Positions 26,507 to 34,828 of a stretch of 64,000 bases of DNA are shown one piece after another. The stretch is taken from positions 62,001 through 126,000 of the forward strand of contig JBDOIU010000002.1 in the NCBI GenBank assembly GCA_047404195.1, read 5' to 3'. A model generated the notes under the pieces. That model worked only from the letters and a program-made list of their open reading frames with translations, was not told the origin of the DNA and did not search any database. The number at the start of each line of letters is the position of its first letter. Position 1 is the first letter of the stretch. Origin of the DNA: JAJRRL01 sp047404195. Lineage in GTDB: Bacteria > Pseudomonadota > Gammaproteobacteria > JAJRRL01. The position numbers and the translations under genes were made by a program.

Positions 26507-26686
26507 GTTTTCATTCTGTTGAACATACTTTGCAGCAGTGATTTGTTTGGGTAATCAAGGTGATGTATCTTTCTCAGTGGGCTAGATGAACATGCAGTTG
26601 GCGAAACCACTTCAGATGCGGTATGTTGTCGAAGGTGGTATTTGATACGAAGATAAACCCACCAAAAGTTGACTAAGGGGTTGATT

Positions 26687-27379
26687 TTGCAGGATAAAAT
26701 AACGCTTATTGCGCGTTATAGGGCAGTATTATCGCGTATTGCAGAAGTGAGTATGGTCGCTGAGAGGCAGCCACCACGTTTGCTTGCCGTGACTAAGCGC
26801 CGCTGCGTGCAGTCTATTGCTGCATTATTGGCTTGTGGTCAGCGAGATTTTGCAGAAAACACCTGGCAAGAAGCCCAGGATAAAATAGTGGCGTTGTCAC
26901 AGGAAGACTGTGTATGGCACTTTATTGGGCGGTTGCAAAGCAATAAGTTAAAAATGATTGCACAGAATTTTGATTGGGTGCACAGCTTATCTGATTTTAA
27001 GCACGCAGCCAAACTACATGGGCATCGACCACTGGCATTACCGCCGTTACAGGTGTGCCTGCAGGTCAATATCACCAATGAGGCCTCTAAGTCGGGTTTG
27101 TCAGCTGCGCAAGTACCTGATTTTATTGAATCTATTATGCAATATGATCGACTAGAGGTGGTCGGCTTGATGACCATGCTGTCTATACAGTATGATGAGT
27201 CGGAGCAGATCCGGTATTTTCAGCAGTGTCATGCAATGCAGCAAGCGCTGAGCCAGCATTACCCTCAAATACAACACTGTTGTATGGGTATGTCTAGAGA
27301 CTACGTGCAGGCAATTCGCTGTGGTGCGTCGTTTATACGCCTGGGTCGGGCCATTTTTGAAGACAGTATAACAGGGTAG
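26687..27379 (+). CDS. yggS: YggS/PLPBP family pyridoxal phosphate homeostasis protein
   Basis: About 230 residues with the fold-III PLP-binding barrel of the YggS family. PPRLLAVTKR near the N-terminus contains the PLP lysine. FAENTWQEAQDK, WHFIGRLQSNK, NITNEASKSG, GLMTML and MGMSRDYVQAI follow in the expected order, ending CGASFIRLGRAIFE. The protein buffers free PLP and affects amino-acid and vitamin B6 balance; it has no known catalytic activity. No ATG is available; TTG 26687 is chosen because AAGGGG lies six bases upstream and the N-terminus then fits the family, though TTG 26669 or 26681 is possible. It is followed after 16 bases by yggT, the usual partner. Confidence 0.88.
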   Translation: MQDKITLIARYRAVLSRIAEVSMVAERQPPRLLAVTKRRCVQSIAALLACGQRDFAENTWQEAQDKIVALSQEDCVWHFIGRLQSNKLKMIAQNFDWVHSLSDFKHAAKLHGHRPLALPPLQVCLQVNITNEASKSGLSAAQVPDFIESIMQYDRLEVVGLMTMLSIQYDESEQIRYFQQCHAMQQALSQHYPQIQHCCMGMSRDYVQAIRCGASFIRLGRAIFEDSITG

Positions 27380-27395
27380 CCATAGGGGCAAGTGT

Positions 27396-27938
27396 ATGAT
27401 TTATCTACAGAAAGCATTGTATTTCATTCTGAGCATGGCTTTTGGTGTCTGCGTATGGACATTATTGCTGCGTTTGGCGATTGCTGCAGCGGGCGTGAGT
27501 TTTTTTCACCCCATATCGCAATTTTTGCTGCGCGTGACGGAGTGGCTGATTCGACCAACGAAGAAAATCAAGCTATTACGTCCACGTTGGCGAATAGATT
27601 GGGCCATTGTGTTGTGGTTGTGTATCTTATCGTGGCTATCTGTACTGGTACTCACCACTGTCGCAACCGGGTCAATGCCGCCTATTGTCAGCACATGGCT
27701 GCCGGCAATAGCGGGTTTGGTGCAGCGCGTGTTGATGTTGATGCTTTATAGTTTGTTGTTCAGAGCACTGATTAGCTGGGTTGCCAGGCCCAATCCCCTG
27801 TTGACTGACCTGTTGGTGGCGATCACAGAGCCGTATTTGCGGCATATTCGACGTCGCATACCCTCACCTGCTGACTACGACTTATCAATGCTTTGGGGTA
27901 TTTTATTGCTTCTTTTTGTGAATTATGTTTTTTGGTGA
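27396..27938 (+). CDS. yggT: YggT family integral membrane protein
   Basis: 180 residues from ATG 27396 behind AGGGGC. Two similar halves each begin with hydrophobic helices and contain a conserved L-x-x-x-t-E/P-h-L/I-x-P/x-R motif: FLLRVTEWLIRPTKK in the first half and LLVAITEPYLRHIRRRIP in the second, as in YggT proteins, with about four membrane helices. YggT proteins are linked to membrane or envelope functions such as osmotic tolerance and, in other lineages, photosystem or division roles, but the molecular activity is unknown. It is the second gene of a yggS-yggT operon. proC, often between or beside them, is absent. Confidence 0.88.
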   Translation: MIYLQKALYFILSMAFGVCVWTLLLRLAIAAAGVSFFHPISQFLLRVTEWLIRPTKKIKLLRPRWRIDWAIVLWLCILSWLSVLVLTTVATGSMPPIVSTWLPAIAGLVQRVLMLMLYSLLFRALISWVARPNPLLTDLLVAITEPYLRHIRRRIPSPADYDLSMLWGILLLLFVNYVFW

Positions 27939-27957
27939 TTATTTTTGCGATAGGTTG

Positions 27958-27986
27958 TTGCTTTCTGTTTTTTAGCTTGCTATGAT
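27958..27986 (+). promoter_or_regulatory. Probable trxA-rho promoter (extended -10)
   Basis: TATGAT (27981-27986) is directly preceded by TGC, and TTGCTT lies 17 bases upstream (27958-27963). It is about 140 bases before the trxA ATG, leaving a long leader. Confidence 0.5.
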
Positions 27987-28125
27987 GCTTCTAGAGTCGT
28001 GCAAAAAAATGGCACACAATGGTGTAAGCCGCACATCACTCAATCTCAAAAAAAACATCTATTGCTTTTAGTTGTGGGCATTATGTATTCCTTTTTTATC
28101 ATTCATCTTCTGACGGAGAGTAATC

Positions 28126-28458
28126 ATGTCAAATAATGTTGTTAATATCAACGACGCTTCTTTTGAGAAGGCAGTTTTACAATCGCCTGTGCCAACACTT
28201 GTCGACTTCTGGGCGCCGTGGTGCCAGCCATGCAAAATGATCGCGCCACATCTAGACCAGTTGGCGGATGCGCATGAGGGCCGTTTGAGGGTTTGTAAAT
28301 TGAATGTTGCTGATGGTAATGAGATTGCTGGGCAGTATCAAGTGCAAGGCATTCCGACATTGTTGTTGTTTGTGAATGGCGAGCAGGTAGGGAAATTAGT
28401 CGGCGCCGTTGGTAAAGCGCAGCTAGAGGCATTTATCAACGAGCATGTGCCAGCATAA
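28126..28458 (+). CDS. trxA: Thioredoxin with WCQPC active site
   Basis: 110 residues, standard thioredoxin length, starting at ATG 28126 behind ACGGAG. The fold is complete: VDFWAPWCQPCKMIAPHLDQLA around residues 26-47, KLNVADGNEIAGQYQVQGIPTLLLF with the cis-proline, and a VGAVGKAQLEAFI end. The active site is WCQPC where almost all thioredoxin 1 proteins have WCGPC; the codon is CAG. The residue between the cysteines tunes redox potential, so this protein may be a stronger or weaker reductant than usual. It lies 40 bases before rho, the conserved trxA-rho neighbourhood of gammaproteobacteria. Confidence 0.95.
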   Translation: MSNNVVNINDASFEKAVLQSPVPTLVDFWAPWCQPCKMIAPHLDQLADAHEGRLRVCKLNVADGNEIAGQYQVQGIPTLLLFVNGEQVGKLVGAVGKAQLEAFINEHVPA

Positions 28459-28498
28459 CGCTTCAAACATTCATCAAAAATTGACGAGGATACTGATT

Positions 28499-30292
28499 AT
28501 GTCTACTGAACAGGGTGATCAAAACACGACGCCTAAGAAGCCCCAAGCAGCTGCAAAGAGTGTAGCCTCTAAAGCTGCAGCAAAGCCAGCTAAGCAGAGT
28601 GGATCACCTGCTGATAACATGGCACCTAAAACTACTCAGCCAGCAGATAAACCGGTGGCAAATGAGCTTAAAAAAAATCGTTGCATAGGTGGTGCTTCAC
28701 GTAGCAAGCCTAGCGTCTCGCGTCGTCCACTGCGCGGTGGTGCTGATCAGCGATACCGAAATAAGAACAGCAGCGATGTGGTGACGGCGCAGCCGAAGCA
28801 AGAATCTGCACCAGTGCCCCCACCATCACCTGCACCTGCACCAGCAGCACCACGCTCGAATAATCCGCCTCGCCATAAAGCACGACAAAATCCGACCGAT
28901 AATAATCGCCAGCCACAACGACAATCGAATAGACACATGCGTTCAGGTCCACGTAATCGTGCAGGTTTTAGAAAAGAGCACGCGAACTATCAAGAAGAAG
29001 CGGAAAGTCTCAAAACATCTGACACGGCAAAGACCATCGACATTCGTGATTTAAAAAGTAAGCCCATTGGTCAGTTGCAAGTATTAGCAAAAGAAGCGAA
29101 TATCGATGCTTCTCGAATGCGTAAAGCTGAGATTATTTTTTCCCTGCTCAAGGATTATGCTAACAATGGCGATATTCTATGGGTAAATCACGGTGTGTTA
29201 GAAATCCTACCTGATGGCTATGGTTTCCTACGATCGCTAGATGCATCTTATTTGGCTGGTGCCGATGATATATACGTTTCTCCCAACCAAATCAGGCGTT
29301 ATCATTTACGTACTGGGGATATGATCGCCGGTCGTATTCGTCCACCTAAAGAGCAAGAGCGATATTTCGCATTGTTTCAGGTGAGTGAAATTAATTATGA
29401 CAAGCCTGAAAGTATGGCGCACAAGTCAGCGTTTGAAAACCTAACGCCGTTGTTTCCTGATGAAATGATTAATTTAGAAGTCGGTAACGGCTCTACTGAA
29501 GATCTAGCGCCTCGCGTTGTGCAGGCATTTTGTCCCATTGGTAAAGGCCAGCGTGGTTTGATTGTATCACCACCTAAAGCGGGTAAAACCATGATGCTGC
29601 AGAGTATTGCGCATTCGATTAGTGCCAATCACCCTGAATGTCATCTGATCGTTTTGCTCATTGATGAGCGGCCTGAAGAGGTGACTGAGATGGCACGCTC
29701 TGTGAAGGGTGAAGTGGTAGCGAGTACTTTTGACGAGCCTGCAACACGCCATGTGCAGGTAGCAGAAATGGTGATTGAGCGGGCGCGTCGCTTGGTTGAG
29801 CATAAGCGTGATGTGGTCATTTTGTTGGATTCCATTACTCGATTAGCACGGGCATATAACACAGTCATTCCATCCTCAGGTAAGGTGCTCACAGGTGGTG
29901 TTGATGCCAACGCACTGCAGCGGCCAAAGCACTTGTTTGGTGCTGCGCGTAATGTTGAAGAAGGTGGTAGTTTAACCATCATTGCGACTGCCTTGGTAGA
30001 TACAGGTTCGCGTATGGATGAAGTGATCTTCGAGGAGTTCAAAGGAACCGGTAATATGGAAGTGCACTTGGATCGCCGTATTGCTGAGAAGCGTGTTTAC
30101 CCTGCCATCAACATTAATCGTTCGGGTACGCGTCGTGAAGAATTGATGCGTTCACCAGAAGAGTTGAGACGTACGTGGATTATTCGTAAAGTGCTGCATC
30201 CAATGGATGAAATCAGCGCAGCTGAGTTCCTCTTAGAGCGAATGCGACAATGTAAAACCAATGCTGACTTTTTCGATGCTATGCGTGAGTAG
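28499..30292 (+). CDS. rho: Transcription termination factor Rho with long disordered N-terminal extension
   Basis: 597 residues from ATG 28499 behind GAGGA; the E. coli protein has 419. From about residue 180 it aligns with Rho end to end: DLKSKPIGQL, the RNA-binding cold-shock-like domain (GYGFLRS, YVSPNQIRRY, LRTGD), Walker A PPKAGKTMM, LLIDERPEEVTEM, DEPATRHVQVAEM, the Q-loop region and GTGNMEVHLDR. The first 180 residues are low complexity: Lys/Ala/Pro-rich, then Arg/Asn/Gln/Pro-rich with a proline run. Such extensions occur in actinobacterial and some other Rhos, where they add RNA affinity or phase behaviour, and are unusual in gammaproteobacteria. Rho is a hexameric RNA helicase that ends untranslated transcripts. 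Confidence 0.96.
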   Translation: MSTEQGDQNTTPKKPQAAAKSVASKAAAKPAKQSGSPADNMAPKTTQPADKPVANELKKNRCIGGASRSKPSVSRRPLRGGADQRYRNKNSSDVVTAQPKQESAPVPPPSPAPAPAAPRSNNPPRHKARQNPTDNNRQPQRQSNRHMRSGPRNRAGFRKEHANYQEEAESLKTSDTAKTIDIRDLKSKPIGQLQVLAKEANIDASRMRKAEIIFSLLKDYANNGDILWVNHGVLEILPDGYGFLRSLDASYLAGADDIYVSPNQIRRYHLRTGDMIAGRIRPPKEQERYFALFQVSEINYDKPESMAHKSAFENLTPLFPDEMINLEVGNGSTEDLAPRVVQAFCPIGKGQRGLIVSPPKAGKTMMLQSIAHSISANHPECHLIVLLIDERPEEVTEMARSVKGEVVASTFDEPATRHVQVAEMVIERARRLVEHKRDVVILLDSITRLARAYNTVIPSSGKVLTGGVDANALQRPKHLFGAARNVEEGGSLTIIATALVDTGSRMDEVIFEEFKGTGNMEVHLDRRIAEKRVYPAININRSGTRREELMRSPEELRRTWIIRKVLHPMDEISAAEFLLERMRQCKTNADFFDAMRE

Positions 30293-30387
30293 GTGGGCGT
30301 AGGGTCTATTTTTTTAGGCTGCGTGACATCGTCGCTGACTGGTTGTATGATGAGAAAGTGCTTTACCGACTTTAGGAGGGCCCTGTC

Positions 30388-31092
30388 ATGGCATCACAGT
30401 CACCAACCATTTTAGTGGTAGAGGATGAGATTGCTATTCGGCAAATGATACGCTTTGCATTAGACCGTGCTGGTTTTTCAGTGTTAGAGGCCAGTCAGAC
30501 GCGTGCAGCGAGACGCTATTTGCATCGTTCCTTGCCTGACTTGATTTTATTGGATTGGATGTTGCCGCAAGAATCAGGCATTGATTTTGCACGCCAGCTG
30601 AAGCGTGATCGGCAAACACAAAATATTCCCATCATTATGTTGACAGCCAAGGCAAGTGAAGACTGTAAGGTGCAGGGTTTAGATGCTGGTGCAGATGACT
30701 ACATTGTTAAACCGTTTTCTCCCAAAGAGTTGGTGGCGCGTATTCAAGCGGTATTGCGTCGCGGTCCGATTAAATTGCCAGATGGTAAAATACGTTTTGG
30801 TGACTTGTGTTTAGATACAGATGCGCATCGTGCGAGCGTGAATGACAATGTTTTGCGACTGGGCCCGTTGGAATATCGACTATTACATTTTTTTGTGACG
30901 CATCAGGGTCGAGCATACACTCGGGATGAATTATTATCGCAGGTTTGGGGGGTGAGTGCGTATCTAGATCAGCGTACAGTGGATGTGCATATTCGCCGCT
31001 TACGAAAAGCTTTGCAGCCCCATGATTTGCACCGGTGCGTTAAGACCATTCATGGTATAGGTTATTCGTTTGAAGAGTGCGCACATGACTGA
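30388..31092 (+). CDS. phoB: Phosphate regulon-type response regulator PhoB
   Basis: 234 residues from ATG 30388 behind TAGGAGGG. The receiver domain (1-120) has the acidic pair in VVEDE, the phosphoacceptor aspartate in LILLDWMLP, the threonine in MLTAKAS and the lysine in DYIVKPFSPKEL. The C-terminal winged-helix domain (about 135-230) has LGPLEYRLLHFFV and RTVDVHIRRLRKAL, the OmpR/PhoB recognition helix. It overlaps phoR by eight bases. No sequence resembling a Pho box (two CTGTCAT-type repeats) was seen upstream. The PhoB assignment rests on the overall resemblance and the adjacent PhoR-like kinase. Confidence 0.88.
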   Translation: MASQSPTILVVEDEIAIRQMIRFALDRAGFSVLEASQTRAARRYLHRSLPDLILLDWMLPQESGIDFARQLKRDRQTQNIPIIMLTAKASEDCKVQGLDAGADDYIVKPFSPKELVARIQAVLRRGPIKLPDGKIRFGDLCLDTDAHRASVNDNVLRLGPLEYRLLHFFVTHQGRAYTRDELLSQVWGVSAYLDQRTVDVHIRRLRKALQPHDLHRCVKTIHGIGYSFEECAHD

Positions 31093-32116
31093 TGCGCTAG
31101 AGGGGCAGAGCAGTCACGATGAGCAAGAGTTAGCGGAAGCTTTACAGGTCGGCTTGGTGATGCTGACTGCTGCTGGGCATCTGGTATGGTGGAATGAAGC
31201 AGCGGGCAAGCTGCTTGGCTTTAAGCCACAGCACAAAGGCAAAGCTATTTTAAAGTTGTTGAAAGGGGCGGGTATCCGCACACTGTTTTCTAACCATATC
31301 GAAACATTGGCGATCACGCGTATTTTAGGTCGAAAGACTTGGCATTTGTCTTTGGCATTGCGGCCTTATCGCGATGGTAATCAATTACTGATTGTGCGTG
31401 ATACCACGGACTTAGAGCAGTTCATCAGTATGCGTAAAGATTTCATAGCCAATGTGTCGCACGAGTTGCGTACGCCATTGACTGTGTTTCGTGGTTATAT
31501 TGAGCTCATGTCAGATCAGCATGACATCACCCGGGAAGAAAAGCACATGATGCTGCAGCAAATGGGTGATCAGTGTGAGCGCATGGAAGTATTGGTGCGT
31601 GACTTATTATTGCTCTCACGCCTTGAAGGGAATGTGGTGGACACGGATTCACATGTTGAGTTTGCAGTAGCACCACTATTGGAAGCTATTATTGCTGACG
31701 CGAAGCAACTCAGTGGTCACTGCCACACATTTGAAGTCAGTCTTGATGCAGCACTGATGTTGCGTGGTTCGGCGACAGAAATACGCAGTGCATTTTCAAA
31801 TTTGATTTATAATGCAGTGCGCTACACGCCGGCAGGTGGTTTGATTCGTATTTCATGGCGTAAAGATGCGGGTTACGCTTGTTTTTCTGTTGTGGATACA
31901 GGTGTTGGTATCAGTGATAAGCACATTGATAAAATCACACAGCGTTTTTATCGGGTTGATCCAGCACGCACGCGTGTGCGTGGTGGCACAGGTTTAGGCT
32001 TGGCCATTGTGAAGCATGTATTAATGCGACATGATGCGACGCTACAAATTAAGAGTGCGCTTGGCCAGGGCAGTACTTTCAGCTGTTTGTTCCCTATATC
32101 ACAAGCAATTGATTGA
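31085..32116 (+). CDS. phoR: PhoR-like sensor histidine kinase without membrane helices
   Basis: 343 residues. ATG 31085 lies inside the end of phoB (ATGACTGA), so translation is coupled; a TTG at 31070 is the alternative. A PAS domain (about 20-105, AGHLVWWNEAAGKLLGF) leads into the HisKA dimerisation helix with phosphorylated histidine in FIANVSHELRTPLT, then the ATPase domain with NLIYNAVRYT (N box), DTGVGIS (G1), FYRVDPAR (F box) and GGTGLGLAIV (G2). E. coli PhoR has two N-terminal membrane helices that bring it to the Pst transporter; here the protein starts directly with a polar helix before PAS. pst and phoU genes are not in the window. Confidence 0.85.
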   Translation: MTDALEGQSSHDEQELAEALQVGLVMLTAAGHLVWWNEAAGKLLGFKPQHKGKAILKLLKGAGIRTLFSNHIETLAITRILGRKTWHLSLALRPYRDGNQLLIVRDTTDLEQFISMRKDFIANVSHELRTPLTVFRGYIELMSDQHDITREEKHMMLQQMGDQCERMEVLVRDLLLLSRLEGNVVDTDSHVEFAVAPLLEAIIADAKQLSGHCHTFEVSLDAALMLRGSATEIRSAFSNLIYNAVRYTPAGGLIRISWRKDAGYACFSVVDTGVGISDKHIDKITQRFYRVDPARTRVRGGTGLGLAIVKHVLMRHDATLQIKSALGQGSTFSCLFPISQAID

Positions 32117-32120
32117 GCTT

Positions 32121-33470
32121 TTATGCGCCGGCAGCAGCAGATGAGGTTGTTTCTGGTTCGAGAATACTCTTTCGTATCGCTTCGACACTTGCCACCGTTG
32201 CACGTGCTGCAAACAAACCTTCTTGTAAAACAGTTGGACGATGTGAGTCACCTTTGTTTTCCTCTTCTTTGGAATGCCACTTTGGGGCATCCTTTCCTGT
32301 TTTTTCCGCAAGCTTCATCAGTCTCACCGGGCCGTGATGGCGATTGGTATTACTTTGTTGAAATGCGTACATGGGATCCAGGTGAGGACGATGCCATACC
32401 CCTTTGCTTTTGCCGCCAAGGCTGATACGCGTGTGGGTTTTCCCGACACCGACATGAATGCCACCAGGCTTGCCGAGAACGGCTTCAAAACCACCAAATC
32501 TCCAGGTGGTTTTTGGTTTTTGGTCTGGCATTTGTGGTGGAATGGATTGACCTGCCCAGCGTTGCTGATACATTGCAAGAAATTGCATAGACTTTTTTGC
32601 TTCGATCTGTCTATTAAAGAAGGCGTTTTTTTTGTCATCTTTAGCTTGTTCAAGAGTTTCTTTTGCTGTATCGCGCACTTTACGGGCATTCTCTAGCCTG
32701 TCTTTAGCAGTTCTTTTCTCTTGTGGTGTTCCTGGGCTTAAGATATTATGTGCCGTGTGATGCGCCTTTTTTGCCTTTTCGAGTTCAGTTTTTGCCGTGT
32801 CGTAAGCTTCCTGCTTTTCTTGTATGTCCTTCTCTTTCGGTACGCAATTGCGCTCAAGCAGTTTCTGTGTGGCATGGATGCTGTAGTTGGCCATCATTTT
32901 GTGTCTATTGTTGTCTGTTTCTCTTCGGCCATATCCCAATGCTTGGTTGTAGAAAATCTTTAATGCGTCCTGACCTTGTTTGTTCTGTGATTCTTCGGCT
33001 ATAAATTTAGACAGAGACTCGAGTGCATGGTCACCATCATATGTATGTCCAATCTTTTTTTGGAGCTTACGAGCAAATTGTTGTAAGCACTGCCTATCTT
33101 TCAGCTTTGCGTTGCCACTATCTAGATATTTCTTGATATCAGAGAGCATATCATTGGCTACATTTTGTGAGGTGATTTCACGTCTACCGTGGGGTTTACC
33201 ATATTTGAGCCAGGGAGATGCTGCTTTAGCGATACCAGGAATACCTGAAACAGTCCAGCTAATTAATCTACCGACACATGGTACGCCAAATGCCAGTAAA
33301 CTTGGTATTCCTTTAACGAGTTTGCCTAGTACGCCACCGACTGGACCCAGTTTCTTGCCCACTGCTTTAAAAAATGCGGGTGGTGATGCTATTGGTTTGT
33401 TTAGCTTAGTTGCTTTGTTTGGCTTAGTTGCTTTGTTTGGATTAAGCTTTGATGGTCTCTTTTTAGGCAT
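32121..33470 (-). CDS. Hypothetical lysine-rich coiled-coil protein, putative effector
   Basis: 449 residues from ATG 33470 behind GAGGTG; the upstream extension to 33533 lacks support. The first 30 residues are strongly basic with a tandem KATKxNK unit. Residues about 33-85 are moderately hydrophobic and Gly/Pro-rich (GPVGGVLGKLVKG, GIPGIAKAASPW). Residues about 190-295 form a Lys/Glu/Ala-rich coiled coil broken by one SPGTPQE turn. The end has a Gly-rich block (RFGGFEAVLGKPGGIHVGVGKT) and a Ser/Thr/Ala tail. No family was recognised. It stands alone, convergent with phoR, behind its own A/T-rich promoter region. A membrane-active or secreted host-interaction protein fits the architecture, but that is inference. 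Confidence 0.65.
   Translation of the reverse strand: MPKKRPSKLNPNKATKPNKATKLNKPIASPPAFFKAVGKKLGPVGGVLGKLVKGIPSLLAFGVPCVGRLISWTVSGIPGIAKAASPWLKYGKPHGRREITSQNVANDMLSDIKKYLDSGNAKLKDRQCLQQFARKLQKKIGHTYDGDHALESLSKFIAEESQNKQGQDALKIFYNQALGYGRRETDNNRHKMMANYSIHATQKLLERNCVPKEKDIQEKQEAYDTAKTELEKAKKAHHTAHNILSPGTPQEKRTAKDRLENARKVRDTAKETLEQAKDDKKNAFFNRQIEAKKSMQFLAMYQQRWAGQSIPPQMPDQKPKTTWRFGGFEAVLGKPGGIHVGVGKTHTRISLGGKSKGVWHRPHLDPMYAFQQSNTNRHHGPVRLMKLAEKTGKDAPKWHSKEEENKGDSHRPTVLQEGLFAARATVASVEAIRKSILEPETTSSAAAGA
33400..33451. repeat. 18-bp tandem repeat encoding KATKxNK units
   Basis: Two near-identical 18-base units and a third, diverged partial unit (plus-strand form TTTGGCTTAGTTGCTTTG) encode the N-terminal lysine-rich repeat of the coiled-coil protein. 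The unit length keeps the frame, so copy number could vary. Confidence 0.8.
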
Positions 33471-33579
33471 ATGCACCTCAGTTTGTGTTATCAAGTAGCG
33501 ATTGATGTGGGCCAGGTTTGGGCTGGGGTACATCAGTGTGGATCATGATGGCTACTCGAGTATATTATCTTCAATCTTT

Positions 33580-33585
33580 ATTATA
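33580..33585 (-). promoter_or_regulatory. Possible -10 for the lysine-rich coiled-coil gene
   Basis: The minus strand reads TATAAT in a very A/T-rich stretch 110 bases before the ATG. The -35 is weak. Confidence 0.3.
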
Positions 33586-33646
33586 AACCAATAAGATTAA
33601 AATTTTATTAAGCAAAGCAGCTCATAGGGCAGAAAATTGACCACAC

Positions 33647-34828
33647 TTATTGCCCTTGTAATGTGTTAAATGCTTGTTTGTACTCATTGTTTTGTGCATA
33701 AACTGCTGCAAGTGTTGACTTGGCCGCTGCGAGTGTTGATTCGTTTGTGTGTGCAGATGGCATTTTGAGTGTTTGTTGTAACATATCAATAGCCTGGTTC
33801 CTCCGGTGTGCCATGCCATAGAGCTTTCCTAGAAAAAGGCGACATTTAGCATCATTTGCATGACATTTGAGCCACTTTTCTCCCTGAACAATCGCTGCAG
33901 CGACTTGTTCTGAGGACAATGAGTCCAAGTAAGGCTGCAATAATTCACTGTTCCAGGACTGTTTGAGTGCGCGTAATACAACTTTTTGCACCACTGCTGC
34001 TTGCTGACAGCAGTTTGCCGCTTGTAAATATGCTTTGATGTGCTCAGGTTGCTTACATTCAATTTTTTGTTGCCAGCGCCATAGCGCTTCACATGCTGCC
34101 CAGTCGCCGGCCAGGCCATGGGCCTGCATGCTGGCAATGAGTGCACTTGAGCGCCAGGATTGCCATTGGTGCTGCGGGATATCCCCGGGTTTTTTGTCGC
34201 TTAATATTTGCAGCGCTAGCGGCCATTCTTGGCAGGCCAATGCTGCACGGACCAGCAATGACGTGTGCATTGGTGATTTATTTGGGTTCTGCAGGGCTGG
34301 TTTGAGTCGCTCTAGCACTGCCTCATATCGACCAAATTGAGCATCAATGATTGCCTGTACAATATCTGTATGTAATTGGTTTTGAGTGTCGGTATGGGGT
34401 TGCCTTTGGTCGTCAGTTTGCTTGGATGCGTGGCATTGTGCTTGGCACAGCTTACGCAAGAGCTGGTAATGTGGGTGCGTATTAGGTGCCCGGCAGCTGC
34501 GCTGCAGCGCTTTATTGGCAGCTTGCCAGCGCCCCTCAAGTGCAGCATTCAGGGCAATGTCTTGCCAGCGACGCGCTTTGCGTGCCCGTTGCATGCGTTG
34601 GTAGCGACGAATGTTGCGTGGTAACCCACCGAGCTGAGAGCAGGAGCGAAGACACACATATAAAGCAATAACCAGTAAAATCAGTGAAACCACAGCCGTT
34701 GACAGTGCGCACTGCAATTGCCAATGCTGTGTGCCGATGGTGACCATGCCTGGGTGATTGGCCAAAGTGATGCCGAGTGCGGTTGCGGCGATAAAGACCA
34801 GTAGTAGCTTAATGAGTTGCCGCATCAT
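33647..34828 (-). CDS. hemY: HemY-family membrane protein
   Basis: 393 residues with two N-terminal membrane helices (about 5-25 and 42-62) joined by a short periplasmic loop, then the family's cytoplasmic TPR-like helices: QDIALNAALEGRW, LLVRAALACQEWPLALQIL, DWAACEALWRWQ, LFLGKLYGMAHRRNQAIDML. It matches the proteobacterial HemY (HemY_N plus TPR), a protein of unknown molecular role near heme-synthesis genes, not the gram-positive oxidase of the same name. The start ATG overlaps the hemX stop by four bases (ATGA) behind GGAGGGG. Downstream is a separately promoted unknown gene. Confidence 0.85.
   Translation of the reverse strand: MMRQLIKLLLVFIAATALGITLANHPGMVTIGTQHWQLQCALSTAVVSLILLVIALYVCLRSCSQLGGLPRNIRRYQRMQRARKARRWQDIALNAALEGRWQAANKALQRSCRAPNTHPHYQLLRKLCQAQCHASKQTDDQRQPHTDTQNQLHTDIVQAIIDAQFGRYEAVLERLKPALQNPNKSPMHTSLLVRAALACQEWPLALQILSDKKPGDIPQHQWQSWRSSALIASMQAHGLAGDWAACEALWRWQQKIECKQPEHIKAYLQAANCCQQAAVVQKVVLRALKQSWNSELLQPYLDSLSSEQVAAAIVQGEKWLKCHANDAKCRLFLGKLYGMAHRRNQAIDMLQQTLKMPSAHTNESTLAAAKSTLAAVYAQNNEYKQAFNTLQGQ

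Larger units (their letters stand above)
26140..26686. other. 547-bp intergenic region
   Basis: It lies between the divergent LRR gene and yggS. It contains a near-ideal extended -10 promoter on the plus strand at 26244-26252. Behind that is a 69-codon frame (ATG 26297 to 26506) with no ribosome site and no recognisable product, listed separately. The remaining 180 bases before yggS show no hairpin terminator or other clear signal. Confidence 0.5.

Noticed and set aside
30293..30387. Rho-independent terminator or Pho box between rho and phoB
   Set aside because: The T-run near 30310 has no stem before it, and no pair of CTGTCAT-type repeats occurs.
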